Shown here piece by piece: positions 38,381 through 47,131 of a stretch of DNA of 64,000 nt. Location of the stretch: the NCBI GenBank assembly GCA_049241565.1, contig JBMLQL010000018.1, positions 1 through 64,000 of the forward strand, in the 5' to 3' direction. The stretch's first letter is position 1. Each line of letters begins with the position of its first letter. The translations under genes and the position numbers were made by a program. The stretch comes from DZBG01 sp049241565 (GTDB lineage Bacteria > Bdellovibrionota > Bacteriovoracia > Bacteriovoracales > Bacteriovoracaceae). A model generated the notes under the pieces. The model saw only the letters and a program-made list of their open reading frames with translations, was not told the DNA's origin and made no database searches.

Positions 38381-38531
38381 AAAGGTTGCTCCAATTGAAA
38401 GTTGTTGAGTAACTATCATACTTCAATGAAAAGAGTTTGGGACTGTCGCAAATTGTCGCACTCGAGGAATCGTTTTAGTCGGGTATGAATTCTTTAGGAG
38501 GAATGATTTCTCCTACATTATAATTTTCGTC

Positions 38532-39884
38532 ATGAACTTAAAAAAATACTACCACGAACGTCCTACTTCTCTGACTAAGAATATTCTTAAAGAATATGAT
38601 AACCCCGACCACAAGGTATCCGTTTGGAATGCTTTTGCTGACTCCGGACTTCCGGGAATCAATGAAGATGATTTTTCTATCTTGCCTCGGCTTATTCCGG
38701 CTTCTTATTTTCCTGTGATAGAGAAGAGTTGTAAAGAGATCACGACTTTTCTATTGAGCATTGTCTCTCTTCCGCCAGAAGAAATTAAGGCCATTGTCCC
38801 AGAAGGACCCATCAGAAATTTTTTGATTAATGAGTTGGGAGTTCTGAAGAATCAACCTAAGCGACTGACGGGAAGTTTTCGTTTTGACATGGCCATCGTG
38901 GGGGAGCCTAATAAACACAACCCACCCCAACTCTTAGAAGTGAATGAAATTGGATTTGATGGACTTGCTCGTTCAACATTTTTTCAGAATACGATGTTAG
39001 AGCTGATGCCAGAGTTGAAAAAAAGAGTGATCAATCTTGATACGGCCAATGCTGAAGTTCGTAATATGAATCGTCTCGGGAAGAATATCGCTCGCATTCA
39101 GTATGATTGTTATAACTGGGATGAATTATATTTGAAGATGACGGCCGAAAAAATGGGAAGTCATTTGCATTTAGTTTCTCCTTCACAGTTTAAGGCTAAG
39201 ATTCATAAAGATTTTCCTCTCTTGGAGCAAAAGCCATTCTCGTTTAAAGATGGAAAGGTGTGGATTGGAAAAAACTTTCGTCCAGATGCGATGAATATGA
39301 GTTTTGCCTTCACACTTTCTGATTTGAAAAGAGACCAAGCCATTTATGAGAAATTAGTGAGTTCAAAAACTCCTCAGTATGGACCACTCATTACAAGTTT
39401 AGTGGCCTCAAAAACAGTGTTGGTTCTTCTCAATGATCAAACTCTTCGTCGTAAAGTTTTTGGGAAGTCAGATAAACTGGGAGCCGCGATTCTTCCGGCC
39501 TATTCTCTTTCTGGAAATGAGGAGAAGGTTCGCTCGCATGTGAGTGAACTTGTTCTCAAGCACGCTGATGGATTTGGTGGTATGCAAGTGTTTATGGATA
39601 AGGAATTAGTTAAAAGATTAAATAAGATTCCAAAAAATAAACATCATGAGTGGGTTCTTCAGCAAAAAACAAAACTAAATACAATTGATGTGAATGGAAT
39701 GCTTTCAAGACGCAAAAAAGTCATTTCTGATCTTGGTGTTTTTATTCATTACGACTGGCAAGATGGAAAGTTTACTCATTTTGAAGTGGGAGGACTCATG
39801 AGTCGGGCTACGAATAAAGGGTTAAAAGTGAATGTGAGTAGTGGCGGTCTTCAGGTGGCCGTGATGCTAGAGAAGGGATGCTAG
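38532..39884 (+). CDS. ATP-grasp-like protein, unknown
   Basis: The 450-residue protein shows weak ATP-grasp features: KHADGFGGMQVF as a possible nucleotide loop (about 340-352), HEWVLQQK, and a late FEVGGLMSRATNKG that recalls the G-x-x-x-R-A of amide-ligase ATP-grasp enzymes. A central segment (about 110-150) reads MAIVGEPNKHNPPQLLEVNEIGFDG, like glutathionylspermidine-synthase relatives. It probably forms an amide or ester bond, but substrate and product are unknown. TATAAT ends 7 nt before the ATG and no ribosome site is visible. It lies 1 bp upstream of a MAPEG gene. Confidence 0.6.
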   Translation: MNLKKYYHERPTSLTKNILKEYDNPDHKVSVWNAFADSGLPGINEDDFSILPRLIPASYFPVIEKSCKEITTFLLSIVSLPPEEIKAIVPEGPIRNFLINELGVLKNQPKRLTGSFRFDMAIVGEPNKHNPPQLLEVNEIGFDGLARSTFFQNTMLELMPELKKRVINLDTANAEVRNMNRLGKNIARIQYDCYNWDELYLKMTAEKMGSHLHLVSPSQFKAKIHKDFPLLEQKPFSFKDGKVWIGKNFRPDAMNMSFAFTLSDLKRDQAIYEKLVSSKTPQYGPLITSLVASKTVLVLLNDQTLRRKVFGKSDKLGAAILPAYSLSGNEEKVRSHVSELVLKHADGFGGMQVFMDKELVKRLNKIPKNKHHEWVLQQKTKLNTIDVNGMLSRRKKVISDLGVFIHYDWQDGKFTHFEVGGLMSRATNKGLKVNVSSGGLQVAVMLEKGC

Positions 39885-39885
39885 T

Positions 39886-40311
39886 ATGAAAGAGCAGTCA
39901 CCCATTCTTTTTCCTGTGATGATCTTGGCAGCGTGGACGATGGTGATGTGGACATGGATGTATGCCACTCGTCTTCCGGCGATTTTCAAAATGAAAATGA
40001 GACTGGATCCTAATGCTCCCCGAGGTGAGCAGATGAATACTCTTCCGGCAAAAGTGCGATGGAAGGCCGATAACTATAATCATTTGATGGAGCAGCCCAC
40101 GGTTTTTTATGCCGTGGCGATTATCCTTGCCATGATCGGCGAGGGGGGTGGAGTGAATGCAAGTTTGGCCTGGGGATATGTTGTTCTCAGAATAATTCAC
40201 AGCCTAGTCCAAGCAGTGATCAATAAGATTGAATGGAGATTTTTTGTGTTCATTTTGTCGAGTTTACTGCTCTTTGGACTAGTTATTAATGGGTTGAGGG
40301 CCCTTGTCTAA
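39886..40311 (+). CDS. MAPEG-family membrane protein
   Basis: The 141-residue protein has four transmembrane helices and MAPEG marks: RLDPNAPRG, RWKADNYNHLMEQPTVFYAVA and RIIHSLVQA. MAPEG proteins are glutathione-dependent transferases and peroxidases for lipid or electrophile substrates. It directly follows the ATP-grasp-like gene (1-bp gap) and is probably co-transcribed; a thiol or lipid link between the two is speculative. It is 100 bp upstream of a desaturase gene. Confidence 0.85.
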   Translation: MKEQSPILFPVMILAAWTMVMWTWMYATRLPAIFKMKMRLDPNAPRGEQMNTLPAKVRWKADNYNHLMEQPTVFYAVAIILAMIGEGGGVNASLAWGYVVLRIIHSLVQAVINKIEWRFFVFILSSLLLFGLVINGLRALV

Positions 40312-40411
40312 GTTTGAGAGTAATCAAATAACAGCACCTTATAAAACATGCTTTAAAAAATGTGACCATATTGATAGGATTTGGGCTTAAATCTGAAATA
40401 AGGATACGCTC

Positions 40412-41503
40412 TTGAATCTGGAAGTAAATGCTCCCGCTGAAGCACCTGCACATGTTTTAAATCAATCACAAGCTCCTGTCGAAAAAGCTCAATGTGAATT
40501 GAAAGCACTTGGTATTTATCAACAAGAATTGAAGAAAAGACTTCCAGAAGATGTTTTCAAAAGAACACCGGCCCGCGCTTTTTACCTTGTGAGTTTTATT
40601 GCTCTCAATATTTCACTTATTAGTTTAGTTGTTTATGTTAATCCTGCTTGGTATTTCAAACTGCTAGCCGCTTTTGCTATTGGCCAGTTCAATGCAGGCA
40701 TGGCCTTTGTGGCCCATGAGGCTCTTCACGGAAGTATTTTTAAGAATAAATTTCTTCAAGATCTCGTTGGAAATATCGGTTTTGCTCCCTTTATGGTTTC
40801 GGCCACGTATTGGAGATTTTGGCACAATACTCTTCATCACGGTAATACTCAGCTTATTTACAAAGACCCTGATGCTTTCCCGACGCTCTCTGTTTATAAG
40901 AGAAGCAAATTTATGCGTGTCGTTTTTGATTTGGCCCCTGGTTCAAAAAATCCACTGAGCTTTTTTTATTTCTTCTATTGGTTCTCATTCCAGTCAGTTT
41001 TAAATCAGTCTTATATGCGTTTTAAAAATAAGATGTGGGATAATATGGATCATGCTCGTGTGACCATGGAATTTGTTCCTCTTTGTCTTTTAGCTGCTGG
41101 GTATATGTATTGGGTAGGACTAGAGAACTTTGTGTGGCTTGTTCTGATCCCAATTTGCGTGCAGAACTATGTGGTGTTAAGTTATATCCTCACGAATCAC
41201 AATATTTCACCACTGACTAAAGTTAATGATCCTCTAGAGAATTCACTCACTGTGACTACAAATCCATTCTGGGATTTTCTTCATTTAAATTTTGGCTACC
41301 ATGTGGAACATCATTTGTTTCCACGTGTTTCTTGTAAGCATTCAAAAAAGATTCACCTTCTTTTAAAAGAAATGTATCCAGGGAAATACAAGTCTATGCC
41401 GAAATGGAAGGCGTTGAAGTATCTCTACCAAACTCCAAGACTCTATAAGAATTCGACAGAGCTTATTCATCCAAAGACCTTAAAAACTTATCCAACACTT
41501 TAG
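40412..41503 (+). CDS. Fatty acid desaturase
   Basis: The 363-residue membrane enzyme has the three His boxes HEALHGS, HNTLHHGN and HVEHHLFP, which bind the di-iron centre, with four to five hydrophobic helices around them. It introduces double bonds into acyl chains, probably of membrane lipids. TTG 40412 is used as the start since AAGGA lies 8 nt before it and no ATG fits. The N-terminal ~35 residues before the first helix are Ala/Pro-rich (EVNAPAEAPAHVLNQSQAP). Confidence 0.88.
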   Translation: MNLEVNAPAEAPAHVLNQSQAPVEKAQCELKALGIYQQELKKRLPEDVFKRTPARAFYLVSFIALNISLISLVVYVNPAWYFKLLAAFAIGQFNAGMAFVAHEALHGSIFKNKFLQDLVGNIGFAPFMVSATYWRFWHNTLHHGNTQLIYKDPDAFPTLSVYKRSKFMRVVFDLAPGSKNPLSFFYFFYWFSFQSVLNQSYMRFKNKMWDNMDHARVTMEFVPLCLLAAGYMYWVGLENFVWLVLIPICVQNYVVLSYILTNHNISPLTKVNDPLENSLTVTTNPFWDFLHLNFGYHVEHHLFPRVSCKHSKKIHLLLKEMYPGKYKSMPKWKALKYLYQTPRLYKNSTELIHPKTLKTYPTL

Positions 41504-41603
41504 ATTGTTTTTGCGCTAGGTGTTATTGTCTTTTGGAAGTTGGTTATCTATTAAATTCAGGCTAAAATGCTTTCATCTAAATTCCTTACCCGGAGAGAAC
41601 TTA

Positions 41604-42068
41604 ATGAAAGCTTTTATTCTTATGATGACTTTTTTATCACTTGTGGGATGTGCCACAAAGAAAGACAAACAAGAAATTCAAGACAAAGTGGCCAATGAGC
41701 CAATAACTGACTCGAAGTCCCTTGGTTTGACTATTAAAGACCTCATTCAATCATCAAAAACTTTTACTGATGCTCAGAAAAAAGAGCTAGAAGTAATTAT
41801 GATGGCCAACAAAAAGAAGGCAGAGGAGTTAACTGAAGAGTCATATAAGTCACGTTCAGTTCTTATTAAAGAACTTCTTACTGGAAAGATTGATAAGAAA
41901 AAAGTTTCTCTTTTGAAGAAAAATATCAAACGTCTTGAAGACGCAAAATTAAAAAATACATTCGAGACAGTTGAAAAAATCACAGCGATTGTGGCGAATC
42001 ACCCAGAGGACAAAGAATTTGCAGAACACTTGATGATTTTTGATCGTCCAAGTCGTTCAAATAGGTAG
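41604..42068 (+). CDS. Lipoprotein, unknown
   Basis: The 154-residue protein starts at ATG 41604 (GGAGAG upstream) with a lipoprotein signal, KAFILMMTFLSLVG|C16ATKKDKQ. The mature part is highly charged and helical (KKKAEELTEESYKSRSVLIKELLTGKIDKKKVSLLKKNIKRLED in part), compatible with a coiled-coil or surface-attached helper. No domain is known. A perfect palindrome (42079-42108) follows 10 bp after the stop and probably ends the message. Confidence 0.7.
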   Translation: MKAFILMMTFLSLVGCATKKDKQEIQDKVANEPITDSKSLGLTIKDLIQSSKTFTDAQKKELEVIMMANKKKAEELTEESYKSRSVLIKELLTGKIDKKKVSLLKKNIKRLEDAKLKNTFETVEKITAIVANHPEDKEFAEHLMIFDRPSRSNR

Positions 42069-42078
42069 TTTTTAAATC

Positions 42079-42108
42079 AAGGGTCTTCTTTTCGAAAAGA
42101 AGACCCTT
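42079..42108. terminator. Perfect 30-bp palindrome, terminator overlapping the selO promoter
   Basis: AAGGGTCTTCTTTT (42079-42092) and AAAAGAAGACCCTT (42095-42108) are exact inverted arms around CG. It can form a strong hairpin after the lipoprotein gene. There is no external T-run; its last T is also the first base of TATAAT (42108-42113), the selO -10 box. Confidence 0.55.
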
Positions 42109-42121
42109 ATAATGGTGGTTA

Positions 42122-43540
42122 ATGACAAGTCTACTTAGCTCTTATACCAATCTTCCTCCAGTCTTTTTTAAAGATCAAAATCCTGAAAAAGTTCCTCATC
42201 CCACTCTTCTTTTTTTTAATCATAAACTCGCTCAAGAGTTAAACTTTGAAACTTCTTCTTGGAGTGATGAGGATCTGGCCCAAATCTTTTCGGGCAATCG
42301 TTTATTAGAGAATAGTCGGCCTATTGCTCTGGCCTATGCTGGTCATCAGTTTGGTCATTTTGTTCCTCAATTAGGTGATGGGCGGGCCCTGCTTATTGCA
42401 GAAATAAATAATCGAGATGTGCAACTCAAAGGATCGGGACGAACCTTTTTCTCACGACGTGGGGATGGAAAGTCTGCCTTGGGGCCAGTGGTGAGAGAGT
42501 ATATTGTCAGCGAGGCCATGCACCATCTAGGAATACCGACGACAAGGGCCCTGGCGGCCGTTTCAACGGGTGAGATGGTTCAGAGACAAACAATGCAAGC
42601 GGCAGGTGTTTTCACTCGTGTGGCCAAAAGTCATTTACGTGTTGGAAGTTTTGAGTATCTCAAAGCACAAGGAGACGAGGAGAGTTTAAAAAAACTCACT
42701 GATTATGCCATTGATAGATTGATGCCTGAGCTGGGGGCTCTTGAGGATAAGTACCTTCAGTTTTTTAGAAAAGTCTCTCGTGATTATTTATCTCTTATTG
42801 CTCAGTGGATGGGAGTGGGCTTTATTCACGGAGTGATGAATACAGATAATTCATCCATCTCTGGGGAGACAATCGATTACGGGCCTTGTGCCTTTATGGA
42901 TGATTTTAATTTTAATCAAGTCTTTAGCTCTATCGATCAAAATGGACGCTACCGTTACTCTCATCAGCCTCATATAGGGATGTGGAATCTCTCGTCTCTG
43001 GCCAATTGCCTGACGGGCCTAGTGTCTGTCAAAAATCTTGAAGAAGAGTTGTCCCTTCTGCCATCTTATTTTGAAGATCAGTGGTTAAAGGTCATGGGCA
43101 AGAAGCTCGGAGTCCTCTCCATTAGTAAAGAGGTCAAACCTCTTGTGGAATCTTGGCTTCAGTATCTTCAAAAAAATCAACTTGATTTTACCAATTCTTA
43201 TTTGAGCTTAAGTGCTTTAATTGGAGAGTCAAATCCTGAAGGAAAAGGGTTTGTTGTTGATGAAGAATTTAAAAAGTTCATGGATTTATGGCGAGGTCAA
43301 ATTCAGACCCAGGATGAGACTGAAACAAAAAAAATCATGGGCCGGTCTAATCCAATTTATATTCCCCGCAACCACTTGGTCGAGAAGGCCATCGAGCTTT
43401 CTTACCAAGGAAACTATTCTTTTGCCAAAGAGTTAATGAGTGTTTTAGCTCATCCTTATACTCTCCAAGAAGGAAAGGAAGAGTTCAGTCGCTCTCCTGG
43501 AAAAACTCAAAACGGATATAAAACATTTTGTGGAACTTAG
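42122..43540 (+). CDS. selO: Protein adenylyltransferase SelO (YdiU)
   Basis: The 472-residue pseudokinase-fold protein has LGDGRALLIAEINN, VQLKGSGRTFFSRRGDGKSALGP, REYIVSEAMHHLGIPTTRALAAVSTGE, GVMNTDNSSISGETIDYGPCAFMD and the C-terminal FSRSP...TFCGT. SelO transfers AMP to Ser/Thr/Tyr of target proteins and protects against redox stress. Length matches E. coli SelO (478). The C-terminal Cys occupies the region of the usual redox Cys. TATAAT ends 8 nt before ATG and no Shine-Dalgarno is present, so it may be leaderless. A chromate transporter gene begins 20 bp after its stop. Confidence 0.93.
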   Translation: MTSLLSSYTNLPPVFFKDQNPEKVPHPTLLFFNHKLAQELNFETSSWSDEDLAQIFSGNRLLENSRPIALAYAGHQFGHFVPQLGDGRALLIAEINNRDVQLKGSGRTFFSRRGDGKSALGPVVREYIVSEAMHHLGIPTTRALAAVSTGEMVQRQTMQAAGVFTRVAKSHLRVGSFEYLKAQGDEESLKKLTDYAIDRLMPELGALEDKYLQFFRKVSRDYLSLIAQWMGVGFIHGVMNTDNSSISGETIDYGPCAFMDDFNFNQVFSSIDQNGRYRYSHQPHIGMWNLSSLANCLTGLVSVKNLEEELSLLPSYFEDQWLKVMGKKLGVLSISKEVKPLVESWLQYLQKNQLDFTNSYLSLSALIGESNPEGKGFVVDEEFKKFMDLWRGQIQTQDETETKKIMGRSNPIYIPRNHLVEKAIELSYQGNYSFAKELMSVLAHPYTLQEGKEEFSRSPGKTQNGYKTFCGT

Positions 43541-43560
43541 TTAAAGGAGAAAAACAAGCG

Positions 43561-44853
43561 ATGGAGAAAATCACAACAAAAGAGCAATTAAAGATCTGGT
43601 CTTCAGTGGCGGCCCATAGTTTTGGAGGTCCTGCTGGACAGATTGCTGTGATTCATAAACTTGTGGTCGAAGAGAAAAAACTTATCTCAGAAGAAAGATT
43701 TTTACACGCCTTGAACTTTTGCATGCTTCTCCCCGGGCCTGAGGCCCAGCAATTGGCCACTTATATGGGATGGCTCATGAATAAGTGGAGGGGAGGGCTT
43801 ATGGCGGGAGGATTATTTATTCTTCCAGGTTTTCTTTCTATTCTTCTCCTTTCTTATCTCTATGTGATTTTTAATGATGTCCCTTTTGTTCAGGGATTAT
43901 TCTATGGGATGAAGCCCGCTATTATTGCGATTGTGATGGCAGCTCTTTACCGAATCTCAAAAAAATCTTTAACCAAAAACTTTTACTGGTTCATGGCCAT
44001 CTTCTCTTTTGTGGCCCTTTTCTTTTTTAACATTTCTTTTCCCATTATTGTCATTCTGGCTGCCATGGCCGGTGCTATTTATGGGAAGCTCTATGCACAT
44101 CATGAATTGGTGACAGAGATCAACGAAATCACTCTTCCTCCATTTCAGCAAACATTAAAGACTGTCCTCGTGTGGGTCGGAGTTTGGGTGATTCCTATTT
44201 TTCTTACTCTTTTCATTTTTGGAGAGCAGTCTACTTTTCATCAACTCAATCTTTTTTTTAGTAAGATGTCCATGGTGACTTTTGGTGGGGCCTATGCGGC
44301 CTTAAGTTATGTGGCCCAAAAAGCCGTGGAGGTTTATGGTTGGCTTCAAGGAGCAGAGATGCTTGATGGTCTGGCCATGGCCGAAACCACACCAGGACCA
44401 CTGATTCAAACTGTTCAGTTCGTTGGATTTATGGGGGCCTACCGTTTCTCAGATATGGGATCTCCTTATCTTTCTGCTTTTGTTGGGTCAGTACTCACAA
44501 CATGGATGACTTTTGCTCCTTGTTTTTTATGGATCTTTACCTTTGCACCCTATATCGAGTTTATTCGTGGCCAGAAAATATTTTCTGACTCTCTCAAAAG
44601 TATTACTGCCTCAGTAGTGGGAGTGATTTTTAATCTTTCAGTTTGGTTCGTCTTAAAAGCTCTTTTCACTGAGTCCAAAACGTTCACAGGTTATTATTTG
44701 GATCTTGAGTACCCCATTTTTTCTTCGGTCGATCTCTATGCCACTGGTATTTGTGCTCTTGCTCTTATGCTTCAATTTAAGTTTCAAAAAGGCCTGTTTA
44801 CGATCTTAGGAAGCTGCACTGCACTTGGAATAATAGTAAAATACTTCGTTTAA
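43561..44853 (+). CDS. chrA: Chromate transporter ChrA
   Basis: The 430-residue protein has the duplicated chromate-transport domain. The first half shows FGGPAGQIAVIHKLVVEEKKLISEERFLHALNFCMLLPGPEAQQLATYMG (in part), the second SMVTFGGAYAALSYV and AMAETTPGPLIQTVQFVGFMGAYR. About ten transmembrane helices. It exports chromate or transports related anions. ATG 43561 has AAAGGAG upstream; a TTG at 43528 is not needed. It follows selO closely and is likely in its operon, both linked to oxidative stress. Confidence 0.92.
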   Translation: MEKITTKEQLKIWSSVAAHSFGGPAGQIAVIHKLVVEEKKLISEERFLHALNFCMLLPGPEAQQLATYMGWLMNKWRGGLMAGGLFILPGFLSILLLSYLYVIFNDVPFVQGLFYGMKPAIIAIVMAALYRISKKSLTKNFYWFMAIFSFVALFFFNISFPIIVILAAMAGAIYGKLYAHHELVTEINEITLPPFQQTLKTVLVWVGVWVIPIFLTLFIFGEQSTFHQLNLFFSKMSMVTFGGAYAALSYVAQKAVEVYGWLQGAEMLDGLAMAETTPGPLIQTVQFVGFMGAYRFSDMGSPYLSAFVGSVLTTWMTFAPCFLWIFTFAPYIEFIRGQKIFSDSLKSITASVVGVIFNLSVWFVLKALFTESKTFTGYYLDLEYPIFSSVDLYATGICALALMLQFKFQKGLFTILGSCTALGIIVKYFV

Positions 44854-45007
44854 GAGGTAAGTTTAAGAAATATCGCAAGAATACCGACTAAAAGAGGCGG
44901 GATAGAGGGATAAAATTTTAATATTTTAAAAATTTCAATCCTCATCAGTTTCTCTGAGATATAATAGGTCTTCCTTGTGGACGACCACAAAAAACAAAAG
45001 AGGGAAT

Positions 45008-45376
45008 ATGAATATTCAAGTGAACACAGACCATAATATCGAAAGCAGTGAAGACCTTCATAATTATGTTAAAAATAATCTTTCAGAGTCTTTTGAGAGA
45101 TTCAATGGTGCCATTACTCGTATTGAAGTTCATCTTTCAGATGAGAATGCAGGAAAAGTTGCTTCAAATGATAAGCGCTGTCTTCTTGAAGCACGTGTGG
45201 CCAATCACCAGCCTATCGTTGTGAGCCATCATGCTGATACTATCCACCAGGCCATTGAAAATGCTTCAGATAAACTTCTCCGCGCCCTTGATACAATGGT
45301 AGGCAAGATGTCGGACAGAACAAGTGCCAGAGATCTTCTTCCAAAAGAAAAAGTAGAGATCGAAGAAGAAGATTAA
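45008..45376 (+). CDS. hpf: Ribosome hibernation-promoting factor (HPF/RaiA family)
   Basis: The 122-residue protein has the S30AE fold: NIQVNTDHNIESSEDLHNYV, ITRIEVHLSDENAG, RCLLEARVANHQPIVVSHHADTIHQAIENASDKLLRALD. This is the short type, which dimerises or inactivates ribosomes with a partner in stationary phase. ATG 45008 with AGAGGGA upstream is chosen; a longer reading from 44975 is unlikely. TATAAT at 44960-44965 may be the promoter. Its stop overlaps the convergent MATE gene by 4 bp. Confidence 0.88.
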   Translation: MNIQVNTDHNIESSEDLHNYVKNNLSESFERFNGAITRIEVHLSDENAGKVASNDKRCLLEARVANHQPIVVSHHADTIHQAIENASDKLLRALDTMVGKMSDRTSARDLLPKEKVEIEEED

Positions 45377-46734
45377 TGAATGACACTCATCTTCTTCCAC
45401 TTTCCTTGCTTAAATCTTAGCGAGAGAATAGTGGTAAGGCATAATGAGTAAAGAATCACAAAACACCAAGAGAGAACAACGGCATTGGGATGTTCTTTCA
45501 ACAGAAATGTTGGAAGAACCATCACTGGCCATGGCACAACCAAGGCCACCAGTGACACAAATTTAGTATCTCCAGCACCTTTAAGTGCAAAGGAGATATT
45601 AAGATAGATGCTATCAAAGATTGTAAAAATGGCGACCACTCCTAAAAGCTTTGGCGCTAATTCGCTGACCTGGGCCCAAAGAGCGGCATTCCCTTCATTC
45701 TTAAACCATGACAAATAGAATTCAGGAATAAACCAAAAACTAATGGCCACTGACGCAATGTAAATAAATGAAATCTTCACTCCATCCCAAGTCAACGTGG
45801 CTGCTTCCTCTGGTTTTTTCTCACCTAACTTCTGTCCAACGAGAGTTAAAACAGATTGAGCAATCCCCATACTTGGGAGTACTGAAAGCATCATGACCGT
45901 GACAGCAATACTTGAACTGGCCAGGGCCGCCTCACCGTTTTGCAATCTTCCCATGATAATTAAAAACACAGTGAAGGCGAGACCCTCTAGTGACCATTGA
46001 AGACCACTTGGAAGTCCATATTTTAAAAATTGCTTCACCAGTTTTAAATTAAAATGCCATTGAGACTTTAATTTAAACTGAACTTCATTTTGTTGCGTAA
46101 AGATCAAAAAAACACCAACAATGGCCGCTCCATAGGTTGCTATTGAGGTCGCATATCCAGCTCCTGCAATTCCCATAGCAGGGAAACCAAAGTTTCCAAA
46201 AATCATTCCATAGTCAAAGAAGACATTTAATAATAATCCCACAAGATTCAGAGCAATGACTGTCTTCGTGCGGCCAAGACCTGTAAAGAAACCACTGATC
46301 GCCGCCACAAGAGCAGTAGGCAGAGCTGAGTAGCCGAGAGAATTAAAATAGCTCACTTCGAGAATTTGAATATTTTGAGCATGGCCCACAAAAGAGAAAA
46401 ACCAAGGAGTCAAAAAATTCAATCCTAAAAAACAAACGCCACCAAGAAGACTCACATAAAAGGCCTGCCACACACTGGCCCCGATTTTATGTTCTTCGTT
46501 GGCGCCGTAGTATTGCGCCACAAAGGTTGTAATATAGCTGGATGTCTGTTGTAGGAGGGCCATAGGAACCCAAAACACTCCCATGACGGCCATGGCCGCA
46601 CCGAGAGATTCTGTGGAATGCATGCCAAGAAAAACTCGATCAATGGTGAGCTGTAAATTCCAAAAGCTATTGGCTATGATAAGTGGCCACGCAATCTGAA
46701 GTATATGTTTCCAACGAACAGACATCTTTTCCAT
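45373..46734 (-). CDS. MATE-family efflux transporter
   Basis: The 453-residue protein has twelve hydrophobic helices in two MatE repeats, with WPLIIANSFWNLQLTIDRVFLG and GLQWSLEGLAFTVFLIIMGRL typical of the NorM/DinF branch. It exports cationic drugs or metabolites using Na+ or H+. The upstream region has AGAGA before the ATG. It is divergent from the ATL gene across 52 bp. Confidence 0.88.
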   Translation of the reverse strand: MEKMSVRWKHILQIAWPLIIANSFWNLQLTIDRVFLGMHSTESLGAAMAVMGVFWVPMALLQQTSSYITTFVAQYYGANEEHKIGASVWQAFYVSLLGGVCFLGLNFLTPWFFSFVGHAQNIQILEVSYFNSLGYSALPTALVAAISGFFTGLGRTKTVIALNLVGLLLNVFFDYGMIFGNFGFPAMGIAGAGYATSIATYGAAIVGVFLIFTQQNEVQFKLKSQWHFNLKLVKQFLKYGLPSGLQWSLEGLAFTVFLIIMGRLQNGEAALASSSIAVTVMMLSVLPSMGIAQSVLTLVGQKLGEKKPEEAATLTWDGVKISFIYIASVAISFWFIPEFYLSWFKNEGNAALWAQVSELAPKLLGVVAIFTIFDSIYLNISFALKGAGDTKFVSLVALVVPWPVMVLPTFLLKEHPNAVVLSWCFVILYSLCLTTILSLRFKQGKWKKMSVIH

Positions 46735-46786
46735 AAATCTCTCTTTCTCTTTATATTATCTTTCAAGGATACTAAAATTTAATAAG

Positions 46787-47131
46787 ATGAAAACAAAAAC
46801 CGAATTTAGCCAAAAAGTCATCGCCTTCATTCAAAAGATTCCAAAAGGAAAGGTGGCCAGTTACGCTCAAATAGCAAAACTCGCCGGAAAACCTCAAGGG
46901 GTTCGTGGGGTGGTGTGGATACTTCACTCTAGCTCTGGCGTCGCTGATCTTCCTTGGCACAGAGTGATTAACGCCAAAGGGAGAATCTCTTTTCCTGAAA
47001 TGTCTGAGCAATGGATAAAGCAGAAAAAATTACTGGAGCGAGAAGGGATTGTCGTGAGTGAGTATGGTGTGATTGATTTAAAAGAATTTCAGTGGACAGC
47101 AAAACCATCCACTGAAAAAAATAATTATTGA
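46787..47131 (+). CDS. Alkyltransferase-like protein (ATL), MGMT family
   Basis: The 114-residue protein is an MGMT DNA-binding domain (KVIAFIQKIPKGKVASYAQIAKLAGKPQGVRGV) with PW57HRVI where MGMT has PCHRV. The Trp in place of the alkyl-acceptor Cys defines ATL proteins, which bind O6-alkylguanine and pass it to nucleotide-excision repair. It cannot remove alkyl groups itself. TAAAAT ends 8 nt before the ATG, and the AAGGA at 46765 is too far away, so a leaderless message is possible. It overlaps the end of the ParB-like gene by 7 bp. Confidence 0.85.
   Translation: MKTKTEFSQKVIAFIQKIPKGKVASYAQIAKLAGKPQGVRGVVWILHSSSGVADLPWHRVINAKGRISFPEMSEQWIKQKKLLEREGIVVSEYGVIDLKEFQWTAKPSTEKNNY

Noticed and set aside
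38497..38524. AGGAGG plus ATG-ATT-TCT-CCT-ACA-TTA-TAA as a leader peptide before the ATP-grasp-like gene
   Set aside because: The spacing from AGGAGG to ATG is only one or two bases, and the stretch overlaps the TATAAT box, so translation is unlikely.
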